Part shown: piece after piece, positions 44,018 through 53,033 of the stretch
How the letters are laid out: each line of letters begins with the position of its first letter
Position numbering within the stretch: position 1 is the first letter of the stretch
NCBI RefSeq assembly: GCF_003667315.2
Contig: NZ_RCTZ02000007.1
Span: forward strand, 181,525-245,524
Direction of reading: 5' to 3'
Length of the DNA: 64,000 nt
Source of the DNA: Tropicibacter alexandrii
GTDB taxonomy: Bacteria; Pseudomonadota; Alphaproteobacteria; Rhodobacterales; Rhodobacteraceae
Notes under the pieces: generated by a model
Databases searched by the model: none
Told to the model about the DNA's origin: nothing
What the model saw: the letters and a program-made list of their open reading frames with translations, nothing else
Translations under genes and position numbers: made by a program

Positions 44018-44341
44018 ATGAAACTCGTGAAACTGGCCCTTGTCCTCGGAGCCGCCGTTGCGGTGGCAGGCTGTGAAACCGGCCTCACCGAGGGCACCTA
44101 TGGCCCTGACAAATCCATCGACCGCGGCATCGACGCCAAGGACCTGAGCCAACTCAAGGCCGGTGTCTGGATCGATCCGAACGGCTGCGACCATTGGATC
44201 ATCGACGACGGTGTCGAAGGCTACCTGTCGCTGCGCCTCGACAAATACGGCAAGCCGGTCTGCTCGGGCACCGCGCCCCCGACCATCGCCACCGGCGACT
44301 TCAAGGGCGGCTCGACCGCGATCATCGGCGACCCGCTCTGA
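44018..44341 (+). CDS. Lipoprotein with the same GC-HW module
   Basis: A 107-residue lipoprotein: MKLVKLALVLGAAVAVAGC gives a lipobox with the lipidated C19. Residues 49-82 repeat the module of the upstream OmpA-like protein: W51, DPNGCDHW, DDGVEGY, then L-D-x-x-G-x-P-V-C82, with no gap in the alignment. The two genes are 13 bases apart and surely co-transcribed. The tail is Gly/Thr-rich and short. A module function is unknown to me; it may bind or shape the same envelope partner in both proteins. Confidence 0.85.
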   Translation: MKLVKLALVLGAAVAVAGCETGLTEGTYGPDKSIDRGIDAKDLSQLKAGVWIDPNGCDHWIIDDGVEGYLSLRLDKYGKPVCSGTAPPTIATGDFKGGSTAIIGDPL

Positions 44342-44365
44342 TCGCTTTGCCAACCGATATTCAGG

Positions 44366-44393
44366 GGCCGTCCGGACAACCGGGCGGCCTTTC
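44366..44393 (+). terminator. Terminator after the lipoprotein gene
   Basis: GGCCGTCCGG and CCGGGCGGCC form a 10-bp stem with one G-T pair and an ACAA loop, followed by TTTCT. It starts 24 bases after the stop codon. Confidence 0.85.
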
Positions 44394-44766
44394 TGCATGC
44401 GACGTCCTGATGGACGTCACGACCTTGCGCTGGACCGTGCGCGTGTGGCGCAGCGTCTGCGGTTTCGTCGGTCTGGTCCGTCCCTACGAGGCCTGCCGTG
44501 CCGCCCCCATCCCGACCTCGGCACATGATCTATCGCAGGTGGCCGCCGCGACTTGGGCCGGGAACGAAACGCGGCGGTTTTCGTTTCAGCCTTGATCCGG
44601 CGCCGCCCGTCGCCCGCCTGCTGCGCATTTTCCAAGCCCCACGCCCAACAATTCGGCTCGTGGCGCGCATCAGGCTTGCGCCACGGGGCGCAGGGGTCCA
44701 CCATATATAGAGGGGAGCGGGTCGCGCGACTCGACGGCCCCGCCCAACCAGGCGCAGGAGACATGC
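44394..44766. other. Intergenic stretch before phoH
   Basis: No convincing gene. Short open frames exist on both strands but lack ribosome sites and known proteins. The right end, with CCATATATAGAGG at 44701-44713, is the only AT-rich part and may hold the phoH promoter, although a -35 box at the right distance is not clear. I see no RNA gene or repeat. Confidence 0.45.
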
Positions 44767-45744
44767 GTGACCACAGGCACTTTGACCCAGGCCCTTCTCG
44801 AATTTCCCGACAACCGTCTGCTGATCGATCTGTGCGGCGAATATGACCGCAATCTGACCGATATCGAGGCCCGCACCGGCGTCCAGATCCTGAGACGCGG
44901 CAACCAGCTTGCCGTGCACGGCACGGATGACGCCATCGCCTCGGCCACCGAGGTGCTCAACCATCTGTACGAACGCCTCGAACAGGGGCGCGAGGTCGGG
45001 CGCGGCGACATCGACCGCGAATTCCGCCTGAGCGACGAACCTGACGACAGCCCGGACGAACAGCTTGATATGTTCGGCACCGGCAAGGTCGAGATCAAGA
45101 CGCGCAAGAAGCTGATCGAACCGCGCACCGACGCCCAAAAGGCCTATGTCAAAGCCTTGTTCGCCAACGAACTGGCCTTCGGCATCGGCCCGGCGGGCAC
45201 GGGCAAGACCTATCTCGCCGTCGCCGTGGGGGTGAACATGCTGATCACCGGCCTCGTCGACAAGATCATCCTCTGCCGTCCAGCGGTCGAGGCGGGCGAA
45301 CGTCTGGGCTTCCTCCCCGGCACGCAGGAGGAAAAGGTCGATCCCTACATGCAGCCGCTCTACGACGCGCTGAACGACTTCCTGCCGGGCAAACAACAAG
45401 CCAAGATGCGCGAGGACAAGATCATCGAGATCGCGCCCTTGGCCTTCATGCGCGGGCGCACCCTGTCCAACGCCTTCGTCGTGCTGGACGAGGCGCAGAA
45501 CGCCACGACCATGCAGATGAAGATGTTCCTGACCCGCTTGGGCGAGGGCTCGCGCATGGTCATCACCGGCGACCGCACCCAAGTTGACCTGCCGCGCGGC
45601 GTGCCGTCGGGGCTGGCCGATGCGGAACGGCTGCTGGGCAAGGTGGACGGGATCAGCTTCAACTACTTCACGGCCAAGGACGTGGTGCGGCATCCGCTTG
45701 TGGCCAAGATCATCGAGGCGTATGAGGCCGATCTGGAAGCCTAG
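44767..45744 (+). CDS. phoH: PhoH-like ATPase
   Basis: A 325-residue cytosolic P-loop ATPase of the PhoH family (also called YbeZ), thought to act with the endoribonuclease YbeY in RNA handling. An N-terminal KH-like part (about 10-75) precedes the ATPase domain with Walker A GPAGTGKT at 141-148 and Walker B FVVLDEAQNAT near 237-247. The start is GTG 44767, with CAGGAG 7 bases upstream. A repeat with a GC hairpin separates it from ybeY; the order phoH-ybeY-corC-lnt is conserved. Confidence 0.95.
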   Translation: MTTGTLTQALLEFPDNRLLIDLCGEYDRNLTDIEARTGVQILRRGNQLAVHGTDDAIASATEVLNHLYERLEQGREVGRGDIDREFRLSDEPDDSPDEQLDMFGTGKVEIKTRKKLIEPRTDAQKAYVKALFANELAFGIGPAGTGKTYLAVAVGVNMLITGLVDKIILCRPAVEAGERLGFLPGTQEEKVDPYMQPLYDALNDFLPGKQQAKMREDKIIEIAPLAFMRGRTLSNAFVVLDEAQNATTMQMKMFLTRLGEGSRMVITGDRTQVDLPRGVPSGLADAERLLGKVDGISFNYFTAKDVVRHPLVAKIIEAYEADLEA

Positions 45745-45745
45745 G

Positions 45746-45793
45746 TTTCTTCTGGCTGAAAATACCGCGGGGGTCCGGGGGCAGAGCCCCCGG
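45746..45793 (+). repeat. Intergenic repeat family B, copy 1, ending in a GC hairpin
   Basis: Begins with TTCTTCTGGC and GAAAATACCGCGGGGGT (28-base unit 45747-45774), then CCGGGGGC-AGA-GCCCCCGG, a perfect 8-bp stem at 45775-45793. The 28-base unit occurs again, inverted, at 51597-51624 with one mismatch. It lies between phoH and ybeY, and the hairpin has no T-run, so it may only slow transcription within the operon. Confidence 0.75.
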
Positions 45794-45804
45794 CGCTATC
45801 GACC

Positions 45805-46305
45805 ATGCAAATCGACACGATCTTTGAGGATGACCGCTGGCAGGAGGCCGGTCTCGAACCGCTGGCAGAGCGCGCCATCATGGCGGCCTTCGACCATCTC
45901 GGCCTCGACCCGGCCCCCTACGAGTTGGCGATCCTCGCCTGTGACGATGCCCGCATCGCCGTCCTGAACACCGAGTTCCGCGGCAAGCCCGTGCCGACCA
46001 ACGTGCTTTCGTGGCCGTCCGAGGAACTGGCCGCCGAAACCGATGGCGGTCAGCCTTACGCGCCAGAGCCTGAGGATGACGAGCATCATCTGGGCGATAT
46101 CGCCATCTCCTACGACACCTGCGCGCGCGAGGCGGCCGAGGCAAACAAGCCGTTTTCCGCCCATGTGTCACATTTGATCGTTCACGGGCTGTTACATCTT
46201 CTGGGGTATGACCATATCCGTGACGCAGATGCCACGCTGATGGAAGGGTCGGAGACCGCCATACTTGGCAAATTGGGTATATCAGACCCATATATGGAAG
46301 GATGA
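45805..46305 (+). CDS. ybeY: Endoribonuclease YbeY (rRNA maturation factor)
   Basis: A 166-residue metallo-RNase needed for 16S rRNA 3-prime maturation and ribosome quality control. The zinc motif HGLLHLLGYDH puts ligands at H127, H131 and H137; RGKPVPTNVLSWP at 59-71 is also conserved (K61-P62-T65-N66). It follows phoH and precedes corC, the usual order, and acts with PhoH in the same process. Confidence 0.95.
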   Translation: MQIDTIFEDDRWQEAGLEPLAERAIMAAFDHLGLDPAPYELAILACDDARIAVLNTEFRGKPVPTNVLSWPSEELAAETDGGQPYAPEPEDDEHHLGDIAISYDTCAREAAEANKPFSAHVSHLIVHGLLHLLGYDHIRDADATLMEGSETAILGKLGISDPYMEG

Positions 46306-46338
46306 GGCCAGAACCGGCCTTTTGAACGGTAAGGATTG

Positions 46339-47265
46339 ATGGGCGACAACGACGACTCGTCTAACGCAGCGCAAGGCGCGCGAGACACGGGACCAGTGAA
46401 CGGACAGCAGGGGGGCTTCCTCCGGCGCGTCATAGGGATTTTTGGCGGCGAGGATGGGCACCGCGCTCAGAACGGCGTGCATGTGAATGGTCAGGCCGCG
46501 CGGCAGGCCCATGGCATGATCAACCTCCGCCGCATGCGGGTCGAGGATGTGGCCATCCCCAAGGCGGAAATCGTCGCCGTGCCGGTCACCATCACCAAGG
46601 ACGATCTGGTCAACGTATTCCGCGAAAGCGGGCTGACCCGTCTGCCGGTCTTCGAGGGCACGCTCGATACGCCTGTCGGCATGGCCCACCTGAAGGATTT
46701 CGCGCTCAGCCACGGCTTCAACGGCCATGGCAACCGCTTCAACCTGAAAAAGATGCTGCGCCCCTTGCTCTATGTGCCGCCATCGATGCCGATCGGCGTG
46801 CTTCTGACAAAGATGCAGACAGAACGCCGCCACATGGCGCTGGTGATCGACGAATATGGCGGTGTCGACGGGCTGGTCACGATCGAGGACCTGATCGAAC
46901 AGGTGATCGGCGAGATCGCCGATGAGCACGACACCGACGAGGACAAGTACTGGACGCGCGAGCGCACCGGTTGCTACCTCGTGCAGGCCAAAACCCCGCT
47001 TGAGGATTTCGAGGCCGAGCTGGACCAGCCGCTGACCGATCACGAGGATATCGACGCCGAAGAGATCGACACGCTGGGCGGGCTTGTCTTCATGCTCGCG
47101 GGTCGCGTGCCCGCGCGTGGCGAGGTCGTGCCGCATCCCTCGGGGCTGGATTTCGAGGTTGTCGATGCCGATCCGCGCCGGATCAAGCGGCTGCGCGTGC
47201 GCATGCCCGGCACCGCGCGCCAGCCTGTCGCCGTCGCGAAGCCGGATGCGGAGCGTCATGCCTGA
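46339..47265 (+). CDS. corC: CorC/HlyC-type CBS-domain protein
   Basis: A 308-residue protein with an N-terminal linker (1-60), a CBS pair (about 68-195: RVEDVAIPKAEIVAVP and ALVIDEYGGVDGLVTIEDLIEQVIGEI in part) and a CorC_HlyC domain (about 215-300) ending in IKRLRVRM. Unlike full CorB-type transporters it has no membrane domain, so it is the short form that in E. coli is linked to magnesium/cobalt efflux. It precedes lnt as in many proteobacteria and overlaps it by 8 bases. The ATG at 46339 has AAGGA close upstream. Confidence 0.9.
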   Translation: MGDNDDSSNAAQGARDTGPVNGQQGGFLRRVIGIFGGEDGHRAQNGVHVNGQAARQAHGMINLRRMRVEDVAIPKAEIVAVPVTITKDDLVNVFRESGLTRLPVFEGTLDTPVGMAHLKDFALSHGFNGHGNRFNLKKMLRPLLYVPPSMPIGVLLTKMQTERRHMALVIDEYGGVDGLVTIEDLIEQVIGEIADEHDTDEDKYWTRERTGCYLVQAKTPLEDFEAELDQPLTDHEDIDAEEIDTLGGLVFMLAGRVPARGEVVPHPSGLDFEVVDADPRRIKRLRVRMPGTARQPVAVAKPDAERHA

Positions 47266-48793
47266 CATCCGGTCGGCCCCGGCCGCGTCGCAGCCCCTTG
47301 CGCGCTGGGCGCGTCTGCCGCTGGCCGTCGGGACGGGCGTCTTGATGGGTCTGGGAAATGCGCCTTACGACCTCTGGTATCTTGGCTTGTTCGGGGTGAT
47401 CGGCGCCGCCTGGCTGTTCATGGCGGCGCCACGCGGGCTGTATGCGGTCGGCACAGGCTGGGCTGTTGGGCTTGGCTATTTCGGGTTCTCGCTCGGCTGG
47501 ATCGTCGAGCCGTTCTTTGTCGACGCCGCCGCGACCGGCTGGATGGCGCCGTTCGCGCTGGTGGGCATGGGGGGCGGGCTGGCGCTGTTCTGGGCGCTGG
47601 CCTTCTGGTTGGCGGGCCATGCGCGCCGCCGCCCGAGGCTCGCGCTGGTGCTGTGCTGGACCGGGGCAGAGTTCGCCCGGGCCTATGTCTTTACCGGGTT
47701 TCCATGGGCGCTGGTTTCCTACATCTGGGCACCGGTCGCGCCGATCCAACTGGTGGCGCTGGTCGGGCCGCACGGGCTGACCCTGCTGACGCTGACCGTG
47801 GCCACCATGTTCGCCGCCGCCATCCCGCGCCACGGCCTGCGCCTTTTGCCTGCATTGCTGGGGACGACCTCGCTGCTGTTGATGTTCGGGGGGGGCCACC
47901 TGATGACGCCGCCCCTTCAGGACATCGCGGGCCGCCCCGTCGCGCGCGTCATCCAGCCCAACGCGCCGCAGCACGAAAAATGGGACCCGCTCAAGATCCC
48001 CGTCTTCTTCGACCGTCAGATTCGCATGACCGGCGCGCCGCCGAAGGATGACGGCGCGCTGCCGGATCTGGTGATCTGGCCGGAAACCTCGGTGCCGATG
48101 CTGCTGCATCGCGCGGCCGATGCGCTGGGCGCCATCTCGCTGGAGGCGGGCGGGGCGCAGGTCGTGGTCGGCATCCAGCGCGAGGAGGGCGGCAATTACT
48201 ACAACTCGCTCGTCCACATGGACGAGACCGGTGACATTCGGGACGTCTATGACAAGCATCACCTCGTGCCCTTTGGCGAATACATGCCGGCCGAGCATCT
48301 CTGGACCCGGTGGAACATCCTCGGGCTCGCCTCGCGCGCCGAGGGCGGCTATTCCGCCGGGCCGGGGCCCTATGTCATGGACCTCGGAGCGGACCTGGGC
48401 AAGGCGCTGCCGCTGATCTGCTACGAGGCGGTGTTTCCGCAGGACGTGCGCGGTGCGCCCGAGCGGCCCGATTTCCTGATGCAGATCACCAATGACGCGT
48501 GGTTCGGCGAATGGTCCGGTCCCTATCAGCATCTAGCGCAGGCGCGAATCCGGGCCATCGAGCAAGGGCTGCCGATGCTGCGCTCGGCCAATACCGGCGT
48601 GTCGGCGGTGATCGACGGGGCCGGGCGCATCCTTGCGATGCTGCCCATGGGCGAGGCGGGCTTTCTGGATGCGCCCCTGCCGCCGCCGCTGCGGGTTACG
48701 CCCTATAGCCGATTTGGCGATTTACCGCTCTTGGCGCTGCTATTTTTGTCACTTCTGGTTTTCATCCGCCCGCGCGACACAAAGGCGGATTGA
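47258..48793 (+). CDS. lnt: Apolipoprotein N-acyltransferase
   Basis: Inner-membrane enzyme that adds the third acyl chain to lipoproteins. The 511-residue protein has six to eight hydrophobic segments (first five within residues 20-190), then the nitrilase-like periplasmic domain with triad E276 (WPETS), K333 ([12 protein letters not shown]) and C388 (LICYEAVF), and a last membrane segment near 485-505. The ATG overlaps the corC stop by 8 bases and gives the normal N-terminus; the open frame before it lies inside corC. Its substrates include the lipoprotein encoded at 44018. Confidence 0.95.
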   Translation: MPDIRSAPAASQPLARWARLPLAVGTGVLMGLGNAPYDLWYLGLFGVIGAAWLFMAAPRGLYAVGTGWAVGLGYFGFSLGWIVEPFFVDAAATGWMAPFALVGMGGGLALFWALAFWLAGHARRRPRLALVLCWTGAEFARAYVFTGFPWALVSYIWAPVAPIQLVALVGPHGLTLLTLTVATMFAAAIPRHGLRLLPALLGTTSLLLMFGGGHLMTPPLQDIAGRPVARVIQPNAPQHEKWDPLKIPVFFDRQIRMTGAPPKDDGALPDLVIWPETSVPMLLHRAADALGAISLEAGGAQVVVGIQREEGGNYYNSLVHMDETGDIRDVYDKHHLVPFGEYMPAEHLWTRWNILGLASRAEGGYSAGPGPYVMDLGADLGKALPLICYEAVFPQDVRGAPERPDFLMQITNDAWFGEWSGPYQHLAQARIRAIEQGLPMLRSANTGVSAVIDGAGRILAMLPMGEAGFLDAPLPPPLRVTPYSRFGDLPLLALLFLSLLVFIRPRDTKAD

Positions 48794-48833
48794 CCGCCGC
48801 GCCGACCCGGCATAGGCGGTGCGAATTGCAAAT

Positions 48834-48882
48834 GACCGTCACAACGGCTTCCTGGCGTGGCGGCGAAAACATCAATGGAGCA
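48834..48882 (+). promoter_or_regulatory. SAM/SAH riboswitch upstream of metK
   Basis: The stretch GTCACAACGGCTTCCTGGCG followed, after a short variable loop, by GAAAACATCAATGGAGCA matches the SAM/SAH riboswitch, a small pseudoknot found mainly in Rhodobacterales in front of metK. The conserved ACAACGGCTTCCTGGCG core and the 3-prime TGGAGCA are both intact. TGGAG is also the metK ribosome site, 4 to 9 bases before the ATG, so ligand binding would hide it and stop translation when S-adenosylmethionine is plentiful. Confidence 0.9.
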
Positions 48883-48885
48883 TTC

Positions 48886-50064
48886 ATGTCCCGACAGAAC
48901 TACACCTTCACCTCGGAATCCGTCTCCGAGGGGCATCCCGACAAGGTTTGCGACCGCATTTCCGACGCCGTTCTGGATGCGTTTCTGGCCGAGGACCCGC
49001 TGGCGCGCGTTGCCTGCGAGACCTTCGCAACCACCAACCGCGTCGTCATCGGCGGCGAGGTCGGCCTGACCGATCAGGAAAAGCTGGCCGAGTACATGGC
49101 CAAGATCGAAGACATCGCCCGTGCCTGCATCAAGGATATCGGCTACGAGCAGGACAAGTTCCACCACGAGACGGTGGAAGTCACCAACCTGCTGCACGAG
49201 CAGTCCGCGCATATCGCGCAGGGCGTGACCGGCCAGCAGGGTGACGAAGGCGCTGGCGATCAGGGGATCATGTTTGGCTATGCCACCGATGAGACCGACG
49301 CGCTGATGCCCGCGCCCATCCAGTTCAGCCACGCGATCCTTCGCCGCCTTGCCGAAGTCCGCAAGAACGGCACCGAGCCCCAGCTTGGCCCGGATGCGAA
49401 ATCGCAGCTGTCTGTGCGCTATGTCGATGGCAAGCCGGTGGGCGTGACCTCGATCGTGCTGTCTACCCAGCATCTCGACGCGTCCATGACCAGCGCCGAT
49501 GTCCGCGCTCTGGTCGAGCCCTATATCCGCGAGACCCTGCCCGAGGGCTGGATCAGCGACGAAACCGAATGGTGGGTCAACCCGACCGGCAAGTTCGTCA
49601 TCGGCGGCCCCGATGGTGACGCGGGCCTGACCGGCCGTAAGATCATCGTCGACACCTATGGTGGCGCGGCGCCGCATGGCGGCGGAGCGTTCTCGGGCAA
49701 GGACCCGACCAAGGTGGACCGCTCGGCAGCCTATGTCGCGCGCTATCTGGCGAAGAACGTCGTGGCGGCGGGCATGGCCGGGCGCTGCACGGTGCAGCTG
49801 TCCTATGCCATCGGCGTGGCCAAGCCGCTGTCGATCTATGTCGACACCCACGGCACGGGCGAGATCGAGGCAGCGGCCATCGAGGCGGCGATTCCCAAGG
49901 TCATCGACCTGACCCCGCGCGGCATCCGCACCCATCTGGAACTGAACAAGCCGATCTACCAGCGCACGGCGGCCTATGGCCACTTTGGCCGCGCGCCCGA
50001 GGCGGATGGCGGCTTCAGCTGGGAGCGCACCGATCTGGCAGAGGCCCTGAAAAAGGCCGTGTAA
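48886..50064 (+). CDS. metK: S-adenosylmethionine synthase
   Basis: Makes S-adenosylmethionine from methionine and ATP. The 392-residue protein has the opening [20 protein letters not shown] with the active His and Asp, [11 protein letters not shown] here as [15 protein letters not shown], and the phosphate motif [19 protein letters not shown] (residues about 265-283). The ATG at 48886 follows the riboswitch; the open frame before it lies in the leader. Control is by the SAM/SAH riboswitch through its ribosome site. A strong terminator follows. Confidence 0.97.
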   Translation: MSRQNYTFTSESVSEGHPDKVCDRISDAVLDAFLAEDPLARVACETFATTNRVVIGGEVGLTDQEKLAEYMAKIEDIARACIKDIGYEQDKFHHETVEVTNLLHEQSAHIAQGVTGQQGDEGAGDQGIMFGYATDETDALMPAPIQFSHAILRRLAEVRKNGTEPQLGPDAKSQLSVRYVDGKPVGVTSIVLSTQHLDASMTSADVRALVEPYIRETLPEGWISDETEWWVNPTGKFVIGGPDGDAGLTGRKIIVDTYGGAAPHGGGAFSGKDPTKVDRSAAYVARYLAKNVVAAGMAGRCTVQLSYAIGVAKPLSIYVDTHGTGEIEAAAIEAAIPKVIDLTPRGIRTHLELNKPIYQRTAAYGHFGRAPEADGGFSWERTDLAEALKKAV

Positions 50065-50086
50065 CCTGCTTGATCCAAAGACACAG

Positions 50087-50113
50087 GGCCGCCCCATCGA
50101 GGGCGGCCTTTTT
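50087..50113 (+). terminator. Factor-independent terminator of metK
   Basis: GGCCGCCC and GGGCGGCC form an 8-bp stem with loop CATCGA, followed by TTTTT. It starts 23 bases after the metK stop. Confidence 0.93.
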
Positions 50114-50185
50114 CGTTGCGGCAATACGGGCTTGCGCCCGGGGCGCGCTCGGGGCTTTCATGGGGGCATGAAAAGGAGCTTGCCC

Positions 50186-50821
50186 ATGTTGTGCCGTACC
50201 ATCCTCACCTGTGTCTTTCTGCCCGGTCTTGCGGGCGCGGCAGAGGATGTGGCGGGGGACCCGAAATTCGTGATCGACGGACCGATCCTGATCTACGACA
50301 CCGAAGCCGCCGAGAAACCGGCGGATCGCGAGATACAGAACGACGATGTCGACATCCTGCTGGACCTGCTGCGCAGGCATGAGGGCCTGACCACGCTGAA
50401 GCTGAACAGCACCGGCGGGTCTGTCTGGGCAGGTCAGGAAATCGCCCGCATGGTCAGCGATTACGAACTGGACACGGTGGTCGAGGGCGAATGTTCGTCC
50501 TCGTGCACGATCATCTTTCTGGGTGGGGCGTCCCGGCGGATGGAACGTGGCGCCAAGATCGGCTTTCACCAGAACAGTTGGTCGCCCGGCTCGATCCAGT
50601 CCTATTACGAAAACTGGCGCGAGGATGAGGGCTGGGACACACCCTTCGATTTCGCGGCTTGGGTTTATGAGGACACCCAAAGCGAGATGCACCGCGAGAT
50701 GCTTTACATGATGTCGCGCGGCGTCACCCCGGAATTCGCCATCGAGACAAAGCGCCTGCGCGCCTCGATGTGGTTCCCGACGCGGGCCGAACTGGTCGAA
50801 GCCGGTGTTCTGGTGGATTGA
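50186..50821 (+). CDS. Periplasmic ClpP-like serine protease-fold protein
   Basis: A 211-residue exported protein with the ClpP/crotonase-like fold. A signal peptide ends near residue 18 (FLPGLAGA). The strand-turn LKLNSTGGSVWAGQEIARM forms the oxyanion region, ECSSSCTIIFLGG at 102-114 holds the probable nucleophile S105 (C-x-S-x-C pattern), and H128 in KIGFHQN is the likely base. Substrate is unknown; relatives are listed only as predicted periplasmic proteins. The ATG at 50186 is fixed by AAAAGGAG 8 bases before it; an ATG 18 bases earlier lies on the ribosome site itself. trmB follows after 32 bases. Confidence 0.85.
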   Translation: MLCRTILTCVFLPGLAGAAEDVAGDPKFVIDGPILIYDTEAAEKPADREIQNDDVDILLDLLRRHEGLTTLKLNSTGGSVWAGQEIARMVSDYELDTVVEGECSSSCTIIFLGGASRRMERGAKIGFHQNSWSPGSIQSYYENWREDEGWDTPFDFAAWVYEDTQSEMHREMLYMMSRGVTPEFAIETKRLRASMWFPTRAELVEAGVLVD

Positions 50822-50853
50822 TCCGCGCCGCCGTGACGGGTAAAGCGCGGGGC

Positions 50854-51567
50854 ATGACAAGCTCGAACAAGCATCCCGACGCGCCGTGGCGCAACTTCTA
50901 TGGCCGCGTGAAGGGCAAGACCCTGAAATCCGCGCAGGAAAGATACCTCGACGAGGATCTGGCGAAACTGTCGCCGGGGGCGGTGGATTGGGAAGAGAAC
51001 CCGGATCGACAGCCTTTGGACATGGCCGCGATGTTCGGCGGCAAGGATGTCTGGCTGGAGACGGGCTTTGGCGGCGGCGAGCATATGGTGCATCAGGCCG
51101 TGACCTATCCGGATGTGGGCATCATCGGCTGCGAACCCTTCATCAACGGCGTGGCGATGCTGCTGGGCAAGATACGGCGCGCCGGGGCGGAGAACGTCAA
51201 GGTCTATCCCGGCGATGTGCGCAACCTGTTCGACGTGCTGCCGGATGCGTCCGTGTCTAAGGCCTTCCTGCTGTACCCCGATCCCTGGCCGAAGAAGCGC
51301 CACCACCGTCGGCGGTTCGTCACGCAAGAGCATCTAGATCCGTTGGCGCGGGTGTTGAAGCCGGGGGCGGAGTTCCGCGTAGCTACGGATATCCCCGACT
51401 ACGTGCGCCAGACGCTGGTCGAGATGCCGAAGGCGGGGTTCGAGTGGCTGGCCGAGGGGCCGCAGGATTGGCGGCAGCCTTGGGGTGATTGGATTTCGAC
51501 GCGCTACGAGCAAAAGGCCCTGCGGGAAGGGCGCGTGCCGCATTACCTGACCTTCCGGAAAAAGTAA
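50854..51567 (+). CDS. trmB: tRNA (guanine-N7-)-methyltransferase
   Basis: Methylates G46 of tRNA with S-adenosylmethionine. The 237-residue Rossmann protein shows the SAM-binding [14 protein letters not shown], the [16 protein letters not shown] stretch, and the TrmB signature [15 protein letters not shown]. The ATG at 50854 is the first in a good position after the ClpP-like gene. It ends at a repeat of family B. The gene lies 0.8 kb after metK, the source of its cofactor, a common neighbourhood here. Confidence 0.95.
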   Translation: MTSSNKHPDAPWRNFYGRVKGKTLKSAQERYLDEDLAKLSPGAVDWEENPDRQPLDMAAMFGGKDVWLETGFGGGEHMVHQAVTYPDVGIIGCEPFINGVAMLLGKIRRAGAENVKVYPGDVRNLFDVLPDASVSKAFLLYPDPWPKKRHHRRRFVTQEHLDPLARVLKPGAEFRVATDIPDYVRQTLVEMPKAGFEWLAEGPQDWRQPWGDWISTRYEQKALREGRVPHYLTFRKK

Positions 51568-51627
51568 GGGGCGCTGCCCCCTCGGCCTGCGGCCTCACCC
51601 CCGCGGTATTTTCGGCCAGAAGAAGCC
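51568..51627 (-). repeat. Intergenic repeat family B, copy 2, inverted
   Basis: Read on the minus strand, GGCTTCTTCTGGC then GAAAATACCGCGGGGGT (unit 51597-51624), then GGCC-TGC-GGCC pairing and finally GGGGC-AGC-GCCCC next to the trmB stop. The 28-base unit differs by one base from that at 45747-45774; in both copies the unit is followed by GC-rich hairpins that themselves differ in sequence. It may end trmB transcription. Confidence 0.75.
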
Positions 51628-51689
51628 ACGGGCTGGACGCTGGTCGGGGGGCGGTTTATCAGGCGCTGACGATTATGGAGAGCGCAAAC

Positions 51690-53033
51690 ATGTCTGGCCA
51701 CGGTGATCCTATCCCGATGAGTTCCCGCAAATGCGGCCCGCTGAAGGGCGAGGCGCATGTGCCCGGCGACAAGTCGATCTCGCATCGCTCGCTGATCCTT
51801 GGGGCGCTGGCCGTGGGCGAGACGAAGGTGACGGGCCTGCTGGAAGGGCAAGATGTGCTCGACACCGCCAAAGCCATGCAGGCCTTTGGCGCGACGGTCG
51901 AAAAGCAGGGCGACAGCTGGCATGTCTGGGGCGTGGGCGTCGGTGGCTTTGCCGAGCCCGAAAACGTGATCGATTGCGGCAATTCCGGCACCGGCGTGCG
52001 GCTGATCATGGGGGCGATGGCGACCTCGCCCATCGTCGCGACCTTTACCGGGGATGCGTCCTTGAACAAGCGCCCGATGGCGCGTGTCACGGACCCGCTG
52101 GCGCTGTTCGGGGCGCAGGCGGTGGGGCGCTCTGGTGGGCGGTTGCCGATGACCATCATCGGCGCGAACAGCCCGGTGCCGGTCAGCTACACGACACCGG
52201 TCCCGTCTGCGCAGGTGAAATCGGCGGTGCTGCTGGCCGGGCTGAACGCGCCGGGCGAGACCGTGGTGATCGAGCGCGAGGCCACCCGCGACCATTCCGA
52301 ACGTATGCTCGCGGGCTTTGGCGCGGTGATCGCCACCGAGGACACCAACGAGGGCCACGTGATCCGCCTTCAGGGCCAGCCGGAGCTGAAACCGCAGACC
52401 ATCATCGTGCCGCGTGACCCGTCCTCGGCGGCCTTCCCCGTGTGCGCGGCGCTGATCGTCGAGGGCTCGGACGTGCTGGTGCCCAATATTGGCCTGAACC
52501 CGACGCGGGCCGGGCTGTTCTTTACCCTGCAGGATATGGGCGCGGATCTGACCTTCGAGAACATGCGCGAGGAGGGGGGCGAGCCGGTGGCCGATCTGCG
52601 CGCGCGCTTCTCGCCCGATCTGAAGGGCATCGAGGTGCCGCCCGAACGTGCCGCCAGCATGATCGACGAATACCCTGTCCTGTCCGTCGTGGCGGCCTTT
52701 GCCGAAGGCAAGACCCACATGCCCGGTGTCAAGGAATTGCGCGTCAAGGAATCCGACCGGATCGACGCCATGGCGCGGGGCCTGCGCGCCGCAGGTCTGC
52801 GTGTGGATGAGGGTGAGGATTGGTGGACGGTGCATGGCCTTGGCCATGGCAATGTCGCTGGCGGGGCTGTGGTCGAAAGCTTTCTCGATCACCGCATCGC
52901 CATGTCCTTTCTCGTTATGGGAATGGCGACGACCAACCCGATGAGCGTCGATGACGGTCAGCCGATTGCGACCTCTTTCCCGATCTTCGAGCCCCTCATG
53001 GAGGGCTTGGGCGCCGAGATCACCCGGGGGTGA
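51690..53033 (+). CDS. aroA: 5-enolpyruvylshikimate-3-phosphate synthase (class II-like)
   Basis: Joins shikimate 3-phosphate and phosphoenolpyruvate in aromatic amino acid synthesis. The 447-residue protein has [20 protein letters not shown] at 25-44, [11 protein letters not shown] at 98-108, and [27 protein letters not shown] is the C-terminal signature. The sequence is of the class II kind, but position 100 is Gly, not the Ala of the glyphosate-tolerant CP4 enzyme. The ATG at 51690 has GGAG 9 bases upstream; ATG 51675 is an in-frame alternative. Its stop overlaps the next gene, and cmk lies just beyond. Confidence 0.95.
   Translation: MSGHGDPIPMSSRKCGPLKGEAHVPGDKSISHRSLILGALAVGETKVTGLLEGQDVLDTAKAMQAFGATVEKQGDSWHVWGVGVGGFAEPENVIDCGNSGTGVRLIMGAMATSPIVATFTGDASLNKRPMARVTDPLALFGAQAVGRSGGRLPMTIIGANSPVPVSYTTPVPSAQVKSAVLLAGLNAPGETVVIEREATRDHSERMLAGFGAVIATEDTNEGHVIRLQGQPELKPQTIIVPRDPSSAAFPVCAALIVEGSDVLVPNIGLNPTRAGLFFTLQDMGADLTFENMREEGGEPVADLRARFSPDLKGIEVPPERAASMIDEYPVLSVVAAFAEGKTHMPGVKELRVKESDRIDAMARGLRAAGLRVDEGEDWWTVHGLGHGNVAGGAVVESFLDHRIAMSFLVMGMATTNPMSVDDGQPIATSFPIFEPLMEGLGAEITRG

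Noticed and set aside
44394..44766. Short open frames on both strands before phoH
   Set aside because: No ribosome sites, no family likeness, and they overlap one another in opposite directions.
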